Of a DNA stretch of 28,358 nucleotides, positions 22,321-28,358 are shown piece by piece (within the stretch, counting starts at the first letter, position 1; every line of letters starts with the position of its first letter). The stretch spans positions 1 through 28,358 of the forward strand of contig DATKGP010000039.1 of assembly GCA_035510775.1 (NCBI GenBank). Reading direction: 5' to 3'. The position numbers were made by a program, and so were the translations under genes. The stretch is from DATKGP01 sp035510775 (lineage in GTDB: Bacteria > Patescibacteriota > UBA1384 > 2-12-FULL-50-11). The notes under the pieces are model-generated. The model was not told where the DNA came from, ran no database searches, and saw only the letters and a list, made by a program, of their open reading frames with translations.

Positions 22321-22356
22321 ACTAATTAGTTTAGTAACTAAAGTAATTGTTGTCAA
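22321..22356 (-). promoter_or_regulatory. marR operon promoter with MarR-type operator
   Basis: -35 TTGACA (22351-22356, consensus) and -10 TAAACT (22328-22333) are spaced by 17 nt. The inverted repeat TTAGTT-TAGT-AACTAA (22326-22341) covers the -10 box and part of the spacer, and a second palindrome, ACTAATTAGT, sits at 22321-22330. This position fits repression by the encoded MarR protein. Confidence 0.7.
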
Positions 22357-22381
22357 TACTAGAAAATCTGGGGCTCAAGAG

Positions 22382-22387
22382 TATAAT
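22382..22387 (+). promoter_or_regulatory. Consensus -10 box of the MazF-like gene
   Basis: A perfect TATAAT ends 6 nt before the ATG at 22394, so transcription should begin at or within a base or two of the start codon. The -35 box is weak (TAGAAA, 17 nt upstream). Confidence 0.6.
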
Positions 22388-22393
22388 TCAAAA

Positions 22394-22786
22394 ATGGATC
22401 GCGAATATGATTCGTGGTTTTTCTCTAAAGAAGAAATAGAGAAGCAGGTTGACCAGTCAACTATATATTTTCGAGAGGGTGAAATATGGTGGTGTCGCCT
22501 GGGCGTTAATATTGGTCACGAGGAGGATGGCAAGGGAAGTTCACACAGCAGGCCGGTTCTAATCCTTAAGAAATTCAATCGTTATATTTTCTGGGCACTT
22601 CCTCTCTCGACGAAGCTGAAAAAGAACCCATACTATTTCTCGTTTACAGCCGAAGACAAAAACAAACGCGCTGCGATGATTTCCCAGCTGCGGTTGGTCA
22701 GCTCAAAGCGGTTAACAAACAAAATTACTACTGTTGGCGAGGAAGAACTCACGAGCATCAAAAAAGCGATCAAAGACTTGCTATGA
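22394..22786 (+). CDS. MazF/PemK-like endoribonuclease-type protein
   Basis: A 130-residue protein. The central part reads GEIWWCRLGVNIG, SHSRPVLILKKFN and FWALPLSTK, the beta-barrel pattern of the MazF/CcdB toxin fold with the conserved RPVLI strand; IWW replaces the usual IW-V. A helical N-terminal extension of about 25 residues precedes it. No antitoxin gene lies on either side, which is marR on one side and a tail-fibre-like gene on the other. It may therefore be a solitary mRNA-cleaving factor or a non-toxic relative. It is divergent from marR and shares that 78-nt intergenic region. Confidence 0.82.
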   Translation: MDREYDSWFFSKEEIEKQVDQSTIYFREGEIWWCRLGVNIGHEEDGKGSSHSRPVLILKKFNRYIFWALPLSTKLKKNPYYFSFTAEDKNKRAAMISQLRLVSSKRLTNKITTVGEEELTSIKKAIKDLL

Positions 22787-22957
22787 TCGCTCCATTTCCT
22801 GACTCGCTTGCGCGAGCCAAAGCCCGAAGGCCATTTATGATTAAACCCTATCATATAAGTCCCAGTTTGTCAATGTCATTAGCTTGGCGAGTTTGTTCTT
22901 CAAGCCCAAAATCCTTGAAACGGTTGCTTTTTTTTTGAGTTCTTTTAATCTGAAGTT
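22787..22957 (+). promoter_or_regulatory. Intergenic region and promoter with T9 tract before the tail-fibre-like gene
   Basis: A 5-bp hairpin, CTCGC/GCGAG (22803-22816), lies after the MazF-like gene. The promoter for the next gene is -35 TTGCTT (22924-22929) and -10 TAATCT (22946-22951) with a 16-nt spacer. A run of nine T residues at 22928-22936 begins in the -35 box and extends into the spacer. The -10 box ends 6 nt before the ATG, so the transcript would be leaderless. Nothing else is recognised in this gap. Confidence 0.5.
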
Positions 22958-24763
22958 ATGTCACGGTTACCAACACCCGGCGGAGACGACGGTACATGGG
23001 GAAGTATTCTTAACGACTACCTTTCTGTTGAACTTAATACTGACGGAACATTAAAGAAAGCTGGTGATATTACTACCGCCAAATCCACCGCTGATACCGC
23101 GAAAACAACGGCCGATACTGCCAACAGTACTGCTAATACCGCTCAAACAGCCATCAACAATCTGGGAATTACTGGAGTTGCCGGACTAAACACGGCTCTG
23201 GCGTTTCCCGCCGAACGAACTCGACAAAACAGTCGGGCAGAATGGCCGAACATCAACGCCCTTTTCGCCCCAAACGGCACACATTTTGCTTTAACAACCC
23301 GGTATTGGGTTACCGACCACTGGGTCACCGACGCCGATGGAGCGGTTGTTCATGCCGATGCCGTCTATTTTCCCCGTGGCTTTGGGGGTTATCAATATTG
23401 GCTTATCGGAGAACCATTTCAAGACAACAACTCGGCCTATGAAAATCCAAGTGTTTGGGCTTCGAACGATGGAACAACCTGGACAGCACCGATAACAAAT
23501 CCTCTAGCGACACCGACCATTAGCGGGCACTTTCTTCGTGACGCCTGTCTCTTCAAGGATGTCGATAGCTCAGGAAGCCAACTTCTGTGGCTAATCTATA
23601 ACGACAGTGGCACTGCCGACACGATCTACGCTATGAGCACCTATGATGGTGTTACTTGGACGGCGCCGGTCGCTATTATAAGCGGACTAACGCACGAGTC
23701 GGCCGATTCCCCAACAGTTGAGCGCATTAATGGTACCTATTATATGTGGGTCGCTGACAATTCTGATGCCAGCCCGACGAATTACGTAATTACCCGGCGT
23801 TCGGCCTCGAGTATTCTCGGCACTTGGTCGGCCGCTTCGGCCACTAACGTCACCAGTGCCAACACGCCAGGAAATTACGTGCCCTGGCATTTAGATTCCG
23901 TTCTTTACGGTGAGCACATTATGCTTATCATTAACGACAAAAATATTACCGGCGGATTACTTCACCTTGCCACAAGCTACGACGGGCTAACCTTTACCTT
24001 TGCCGCCCGCCCGTTTATGCAAACAAATCAGACTGCTGGGCTTTGGGATTCGCGGTATCTGTATCGCTCCAGTGCTGTATTAGTTCAGTCGCCGGGCGGT
24101 CGGGACTATCTCGATGTGTTCTATGATGGTCAGGACGCAAGCGGAGCCCTTAAACATTCGTTCGGCCGGACACGCTGCGAACTGGCTAAGGGCGTAGACG
24201 CCAGCGAGTTTATGTCTGCCGTTAAGCCGGCAGCCAATCAGTTCATCGTTCCCTATCATACGGCTGCAACAACAGGCACTGACACCCCAGCAGGCCGCGC
24301 GTGTTTCAGTCCCCTCGCTATTGATCGGGATATTACCATCGACCACTATGGGGTAAAAGTGACTACTGGCCAAACCGGGGCTCTGATTCGAGTTGCGATC
24401 TATGAGGACTGTGATGGCGTACCGCTTGGCCTTGTCTCAGAACTTGGCACGCTCGATGCTTCCAGTACCGCTGTTGTCGAGGCTGACATTACGCCTCTTC
24501 CGCTGAAGAGAGGAAAATACTGGGTTGGGTGCGCCTACCAAGGTTCGGGCACTATGGCAACCATGGAAGTTGGAACAGGTTTCGCGGCTCGCACGAGTAA
24601 CGCCACTATCGCCACAGCCTTAACTTCGCCGCTGACTGCTTGGAAAGGCTACGGTATCACTGGGGCGTTTCCCGCCAAACTAACAACTACTTCAGATTCG
24701 TCACTGTCGGGCACGGACAAGGCTATCCTGGTTGCACTTAGGATTTCGGTGCCAACAGACTAG
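22958..24763 (+). CDS. Tail-fibre-like / beta-propeller surface protein
   Basis: A 601-residue protein. The opening SRLPTPGGDDGTWGSILNDY is a phage-tail-fibre type module that I have seen at the N-terminus of tail-like proteins in Patescibacteria and actinobacterial phages. A Thr/Ala-rich heptad stretch (about residues 40-70, repeated TADTA units) is a likely trimeric coiled coil. Residues 95-400 carry repeated Trp-rich blades (NDGTTWTAPI, STYDGVTWTAPV, TSYDGLTFTF), like GH43/sialidase-type five-bladed propellers. A C-terminal beta-sandwich (about residues 430-600) follows. There is no signal peptide, so it may be exported by another route or released with a phage-like particle. It probably binds glycans or attaches to a host. 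Confidence 0.8.
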   Translation: MSRLPTPGGDDGTWGSILNDYLSVELNTDGTLKKAGDITTAKSTADTAKTTADTANSTANTAQTAINNLGITGVAGLNTALAFPAERTRQNSRAEWPNINALFAPNGTHFALTTRYWVTDHWVTDADGAVVHADAVYFPRGFGGYQYWLIGEPFQDNNSAYENPSVWASNDGTTWTAPITNPLATPTISGHFLRDACLFKDVDSSGSQLLWLIYNDSGTADTIYAMSTYDGVTWTAPVAIISGLTHESADSPTVERINGTYYMWVADNSDASPTNYVITRRSASSILGTWSAASATNVTSANTPGNYVPWHLDSVLYGEHIMLIINDKNITGGLLHLATSYDGLTFTFAARPFMQTNQTAGLWDSRYLYRSSAVLVQSPGGRDYLDVFYDGQDASGALKHSFGRTRCELAKGVDASEFMSAVKPAANQFIVPYHTAATTGTDTPAGRACFSPLAIDRDITIDHYGVKVTTGQTGALIRVAIYEDCDGVPLGLVSELGTLDASSTAVVEADITPLPLKRGKYWVGCAYQGSGTMATMEVGTGFAARTSNATIATALTSPLTAWKGYGITGAFPAKLTTTSDSSLSGTDKAILVALRISVPTD

Positions 24764-24780
24764 CTTGAAATTCGTCTTTA

Positions 24781-25455
24781 CTACTCCATTCCCGCTAACT
24801 TGCCGTCTTTGAGGCGGAAGACTATCTCGGCTTTCGAGGCAATTCCTTCGTCATGAGTGACAGCGAGAATTGTTGTGTCTTCGGTTTTGGCGAGGTTTTT
24901 GAGCAAATCGATAATGATTTTACCGGTGGCGGAATCTAGGTTTCCAGTCGGCTCGTCGGCTAAAATTAGCTGCGGCTTGTTGGCTAGGGCTCTAGCGATA
25001 GCGACACGTTGCTGTTCCCCACCGGAAAGTTTGCCCGGTCGGCGGACGTGTTTGTCGGCGGACAAACCAACTTCTTTGAGAAGTTCGGTTGCTCGGGCTT
25101 TTCGCTTAGCTGGGCCAATGCCCGCGAACTCCATCGGCAACATGACGTTCTCTAGGGCGGTTAAGTTGGGGATCAGATTATAGTTCTGGAAGACAAAACC
25201 GATCTTATCACGGCGATAACCTATAAGTTTACGATCACCCATCTTAGACAAATCCTGATTATCAATTATTACTGAGCCCTTAGTCGGCCGGTCCAGCGCT
25301 CCAAGAAGCGACAGTAGGGTACTTTTACCGCTGCCGGATTTACCGACGATCGCCCCGAAAACCCCGCGTTCAACCTTAAACGAGACGTCGTTGACGGCGG
25401 TAACTTTGTTGTCGCCACCGAGGAATGTTTTCGTTAGTTCTTTGACTTCAATCAT
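24781..25455 (-). CDS. MacB/LolD-type ABC ATPase
   Basis: A 224-residue ATPase. Walker A is GKSGSGKST, the signature is LSGGEQQRV, Walker B is LILADEPTGNLD, and the switch His lies in AVTHDEG: all typical of the LolD/MacB branch that works with FtsX-like permeases. It acts with the permease encoded just upstream, at 25558-26907. AGGAGG before the ATG fixes the start. The 102-nt gap to the permease holds a perfect 24-bp palindrome, so the ATPase may have its own regulated promoter. It converges on the tail-fibre-like gene, 17 nt away. Confidence 0.94.
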   Translation of the reverse strand: MIEVKELTKTFLGGDNKVTAVNDVSFKVERGVFGAIVGKSGSGKSTLLSLLGALDRPTKGSVIIDNQDLSKMGDRKLIGYRRDKIGFVFQNYNLIPNLTALENVMLPMEFAGIGPAKRKARATELLKEVGLSADKHVRRPGKLSGGEQQRVAIARALANKPQLILADEPTGNLDSATGKIIIDLLKNLAKTEDTTILAVTHDEGIASKAEIVFRLKDGKLAGME

Positions 25456-25479
25456 CTTGATCCTCCTTTATGCATTGCC

Positions 25480-25542
25480 CCGTATACAATATATTGTATA
25501 CGGCGTGTCTTGTTCGGCTGTTGAGTACGAATATGAGTACGA
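25480..25542. promoter_or_regulatory. Perfect 24-bp palindrome and direct repeat upstream of the ATPase gene
   Basis: Two half-sites CCGTATACAATA form a gapless perfect palindrome at 25480-25503, 25 nt before the ATPase start. Further upstream is a direct repeat, GAGTACGA, at 25523-25530 and 25535-25542 (12-nt period). This looks like an operator for a dimeric repressor; no T tract makes it a terminator. Confidence 0.6.
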
Positions 25543-25557
25543 GTTTGTTCCATATGA

Positions 25558-26907
25558 CTATTCTGCCCGCATGGCTTCGGCTGGGCGAACTTTAGCAATT
25601 AGAAATGCCGGAATGGCCGAGCCGACAATGGCGATAACGACAGCCGCCAGCAAGCCATAAAGAATAATGCTGGTGCCGACGGTGGCGTGGAGGTTACTGA
25701 CCGCGCCGCGAAGATTGCCGCCGAACTGTCCGCCGACTTGGGCGATCCGAGCGAAACCTCGGCCGCCGGTGGCCGTTGTGGCTGTTGAGGTGCTGTTATT
25801 GACCAAGACTTTTAGAACTGGGTTGCTCAAAAGTACTCCCAGGATGACGCCTACCGCCGCGCCGATAATCGTCAGGACAAGCGATTCGTAGACGAACTGC
25901 ATAACCACGCTGACATTTGATGAACCGATGGCTTTCAGCACCCCAATCTCACGTTTTCGCTCCCGGACGATCATCATCATTATTAATAAGGTGATAACGG
26001 CGCCGGCTAGAAGTGAACCAGTTAGGCTGTACAGTGAAATGCTTTTAATGTTTTCCAGTGGGGCAATGGCGCTTTGGGCAGCCGACTGATCGCTCGTGAC
26101 GTCGGCGACGGTCGTGCCGAGCTTGTCTTTAATGGCGGCGACGGTCGAATCGACATTGCCGATGGTATTGACGGTCACGACTGCCTCGGAAACCTGGCCA
26201 GCTTGATTGCTCAAGGTTTGAAGCGTGCTCATCGGCATATACATGCCGGCATTGGCAAACTCGTTGCCGGCGTCAAAGATTCCTACTACGGTGACGGTTT
26301 TGCTATAGGCGGTGAAAGTCGAGCCGACGGTTAAGTTATTTTTTGTGGCCAAGGCTGAACCGACAATCGCGACGTTGTCGGTGCTGGCGGCATCAAAGAG
26401 CGCGCCTGACGTCAGTGTGGTGCTTCCGCTAACTAGACTGTTTGGGTCGGTGGTAGCGGAAACGGTTATCGGCGGAGTGAAGGTTCGAGTACTGTTGCTT
26501 GATCCATTCGAAGGAGGTGTCGTCGATCCGGTGCCGGAATTATCTCGAAAACGATTTCCCAATGTGCCAGCGTCAATCGCTGAAACTAAATTAGTATCGG
26601 TGCCGGCCGTCAGACGATCTTGCAGCGTCGAGGTAACTTTGGTAACATTGGCGATTTGGCTAACAGTCGTAACTTGGTCGGTAGTTAGCGGTTCGCCGCC
26701 GCCCTGGAAACCTTGGGCGCCAGCCGGAGTGACGGTAATGGTGTTGCCAATCGAACCTTGAACCGAAGCAATTTTCCCCTTCACTGTTTGGTAGGAGAGA
26801 AGCATAATAAGAGCCAGGCCGATACTCAAGGCCAAAATTAACACGACTGAAAGCGTCCGCAGGCTGTTGCGAAAGGCGTTTTTAATTCCTCGGATGATTG
26901 TTCCCAT
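25558..26907 (-). CDS. FtsX-like (MacB-type) ABC permease
   Basis: A 449-residue permease. Helix 1 (about residues 18-40) is followed by a large extracytoplasmic domain of about 250 residues with a Ser/Thr/Pro/Gly-rich insert (SGTGSTTPPSNGSSNSTR). Three C-terminal helices follow at about residues 300-325, 345-370 and 415-440, and VRERKREIGVLKAIG is the coupling motif of FtsX-like permeases. A Gly/Arg-rich loop (GGRGFARIAQVGGQFGGN) before the last helix is unusual. The start has AAGGAG 7 nt upstream. It acts with the ATPase downstream; related systems move lipoproteins, peptides or drugs by mechanotransmission. Confidence 0.93.
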   Translation of the reverse strand: MGTIIRGIKNAFRNSLRTLSVVLILALSIGLALIMLLSYQTVKGKIASVQGSIGNTITVTPAGAQGFQGGGEPLTTDQVTTVSQIANVTKVTSTLQDRLTAGTDTNLVSAIDAGTLGNRFRDNSGTGSTTPPSNGSSNSTRTFTPPITVSATTDPNSLVSGSTTLTSGALFDAASTDNVAIVGSALATKNNLTVGSTFTAYSKTVTVVGIFDAGNEFANAGMYMPMSTLQTLSNQAGQVSEAVVTVNTIGNVDSTVAAIKDKLGTTVADVTSDQSAAQSAIAPLENIKSISLYSLTGSLLAGAVITLLIMMMIVRERKREIGVLKAIGSSNVSVVMQFVYESLVLTIIGAAVGVILGVLLSNPVLKVLVNNSTSTATTATGGRGFARIAQVGGQFGGNLRGAVSNLHATVGTSIILYGLLAAVVIAIVGSAIPAFLIAKVRPAEAMRAE

Positions 26908-26968
26908 TAGGTTTCTCCTTATCTAAATACTACCCGAATCAGCTTCTAAGGCGCGGCTGAAATTGCGC

Positions 26969-27508
26969 TTAGATTGCGTTATTGTCGCCATTGTTACTGT
27001 TGTCGGTGGGCGGTTGATACTGGTCGCCGCCGGATGGATTTTGACCAGGTTGAAAAGTCGGCATCACTCCGTCAAAAACCATTCGAGCGGTGATGCTTCC
27101 GGACGAGTCTTTGGTGCCCATGGCGTTAATCGTATCGCCGATGGCTAAATCGGCCAGCGTAATTATCGACGTGTTGGTGCCGTCAGATTTGTTGAATCGA
27201 GTGGTGCTGGAAATTGTCACCGTGTCGGTCGCGCCGCTGGTATCTTTAATAGTCAAAGCCGTGTCGGTTTTGGCGGTCAATGTTCCGGAGACGCGGGAAA
27301 AATTGTCACGATTACCCCCTTGGCCACTGCCGAACCTTCCCCCGCCAAATCCGTTGCCTGGAGTCGAAGCGGTGTTGGTCAAGCTGCCACTAACGGTCGT
27401 GGTTTTATGATTTTGCTTGTACAGCCAGTAACCGCCGCCGGCGATTAAAATCACCACCAGAGCAATCATGACAAAATAGGGCTGCTGATCTTTCTTGATC
27501 GCTATCAT
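26969..27508 (-). CDS. Membrane-anchored DUF5666-like protein
   Basis: A 179-residue protein with an N-terminal membrane anchor (about residues 12-30, YFVMIALVVILIAGGGYWLY). A Gly/Arg/Asn-rich linker (GFGGGRFGSGQGGNRDN) leads to a small OB-like beta domain of about 80 residues (VSGTLTAKTDTALTIKDTSG, then DLAIGDTINAMGT) resembling DUF5666. A Pro/Asn/Gln-rich tail ends the protein. In the operon it sits where MacA-type adaptors usually lie, between sensor kinase and permease, so an accessory role for the transporter is possible; it is not a MacA homologue. It begins 43 nt after the kinase gene ends. Confidence 0.8.
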   Translation of the reverse strand: MIAIKKDQQPYFVMIALVVILIAGGGYWLYKQNHKTTTVSGSLTNTASTPGNGFGGGRFGSGQGGNRDNFSRVSGTLTAKTDTALTIKDTSGATDTVTISSTTRFNKSDGTNTSIITLADLAIGDTINAMGTKDSSGSITARMVFDGVMPTFQPGQNPSGGDQYQPPTDNSNNGDNNAI

Positions 27509-27551
27509 CCCTTCTATCTAATAGCCACAGACTGAAAATTTCCTGAAGGCA

Positions 27552-28358
27552 CTAAATTGGTAGGGTAATAACGAAGGTCGTGCCGTGACCAATCTTACTT
27601 TCGGCGGAAATCTTGCCGTGGTGGCTCTCGACAATTTGTTTGGCAATCGAAAGGCCCAAGCCATAACCGTCAGGTTTCCGCCAGCCGGCGGACTTGGAGC
27701 GTGACTGATCGGCTCGGTAAAATCGATCAAAAACATGTGGTAAGTCACTGGCTTTAATTCCCACTCCTTGGTCGGCGACGGTAATAGAAATGTGATGATC
27801 GGTTTTTTTCGTCCCGATTGTGACTTTGGTGTCGGCCGGGCTATATTTGACGGCATTTTCCATCAGAATCGTTAGTAACTCCTGGAAGCGAGACTTATCG
27901 ACGGAAATTGTCAGATCTGCCAGGTTAAAATCGAAATCGATATTTTTATGGCGAGCCTGTGGCTCAACTTTTTTGAAGGCGGCCATTATTATCTCACGCG
28001 CGGAAATATCGGTTAGCTCCAGGTGATTCTGGCCGTCGTAGCGGGCCAATTTTAGCAGGCTGTTACTTAAGGCCTCCAGCTTACCAATTTCTTCCAAATT
28101 GCTGCCGAGTAGCTCCTTGGCACTTTTCAAATCTAGCTTTTCATCACGCAGGCTGACCTCGACTTCGGTTCTCATGGCGGTAATCGGGGTACGGAGCTCG
28201 TGCGAGGCGTCGGCAGTGAAGCGGTTTTGGGCTTCAATCATCTCTTCAATCGGTTGCAAAGTCCGCCTGGCCAGCCAATAGCTCAAACCAGCCGAGAGTA
28301 GCAAGATAAAAAGATTGAAATACAGCAAGTTCAGTCGCAGGCGACTGGCGCTTTCCCT
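27552..28358 (-). CDS. Sensor histidine kinase, 5' end beyond the window
   Basis: Partial: the frame stays open to the window edge, so the N-terminal sensor is missing. The visible part starts inside a transmembrane helix (LLYFNLFILLLSAGLSYWLA). It continues with a HisKA H-box, FTADASHELRTPITA, then the HATPase_c N-box ELLTILMENAVKYSP, G1 DQGVGI and G2 GYGLGLSIAKQIVESH. It is an orthodox kinase that phosphorylates a response regulator. The partner gene is expected just upstream, past the window. It probably senses an envelope signal and controls the DUF5666-MacB transporter genes that follow on the same strand. Confidence 0.93.
   Translation of the reverse strand, partial: RESASRLRLNLLYFNLFILLLSAGLSYWLARRTLQPIEEMIEAQNRFTADASHELRTPITAMRTEVEVSLRDEKLDLKSAKELLGSNLEEIGKLEALSNSLLKLARYDGQNHLELTDISAREIIMAAFKKVEPQARHKNIDFDFNLADLTISVDKSRFQELLTILMENAVKYSPADTKVTIGTKKTDHHISITVADQGVGIKASDLPHVFDRFYRADQSRSKSAGWRKPDGYGLGLSIAKQIVESHHGKISAESKIGHGTTFVITLPI

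Noticed and set aside
25391..25660. A plus-strand frame with a Glu-Tyr repeat
   Set aside because: The repeat comes from the GAGTACGA direct repeat in an intergenic region, and the frame runs antisense to two real ABC genes.
1..28358. UGA recoding as in Gracilibacteria or Absconditabacteria
   Set aside because: UGA ends genes in the expected places, for example the ATGA overlaps at 12172 and 20078, and no conserved protein needs UGA read-through.
1..28358. CRISPR array, IS element or integrase
   Set aside because: I saw no regularly spaced repeats and no transposase or recombinase frame on either strand.

Overview
The window looks like a chromosomal segment of an ultra-small bacterium of the Candidate Phyla Radiation (Patescibacteria). 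The dnaG-rpoD pair, a compact sigma factor, an RRM-type RNA-binding protein, a tail-fibre-like adhesin, a MazF-like protein and a diversity-generating retroelement (DGR) repeat pair all fit that group. A Saccharibacteria-like member is possible, but I cannot prove the lineage. TGA acts as a normal stop, for example in the ATGA overlaps at 12172 and 20078, so the UGA-recoded lineages are unlikely. No rRNA, CRISPR array or transposase is visible.

Layout. Positions 1-3100: tRNA-Ser(GGA), then dnaG and rpoD overlapping on the plus strand. Positions 3100-4250: a self-contained cassette for an unknown secreted or membrane coiled-coil protein. Positions 4272-5729: lysS. Positions 5771-7237: a DGR-type locus, with a target gene ending in a variable repeat (VR 6507-6620), a terminator, a structured spacer, the template repeat (TR 6908-7021) and a 62-residue coiled-coil ORF. 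No reverse transcriptase is present. Positions 7278-10930: rmuC, two small unknown genes, an RRM protein and a CodA-like amidohydrolase. Positions 11084-13101: a two-gene ABC exporter. Positions 13197-17651: pyrG, a patatin-like lipase, an isolated purF and a cupin. Positions 17677-22315: a Cys-rich acidic protein and a marR-ABC-ABC efflux operon. Positions 22394-24763: a MazF-like protein and a tail-fibre-like protein. Positions 24781-28358: a MacB-type ATPase and permease, a DUF5666-like protein and a sensor kinase cut by the window edge.

The most important observation is the TR/VR pair. Over 114 bp there are 22 mismatches, and 17 of them fall on template adenines; the template is full of AAC/AAT codons. 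This is the signature of adenine-directed mutagenic homing. The diversified segment is the last 45 residues of the 254-residue target protein. With no reverse transcriptase in the window, the system is either driven in trans or is a relic.

Two gene styles alternate. Housekeeping and efflux genes (dnaG, lysS, pyrG, the ABC ATPase, marR, the MazF-like gene, the tail-fibre gene) have a -10 box about 6-13 nt before the start codon and no Shine-Dalgarno sequence, so their mRNAs look leaderless or nearly so. A second set (3152-4135, the DGR target, the amidohydrolase, purF, the cupin) carries a Shine-Dalgarno-like site and a strong private terminator; three of these also have a good promoter and a 50-75 nt hairpin-bearing leader. 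The second set reads like independently acquired expression cassettes.
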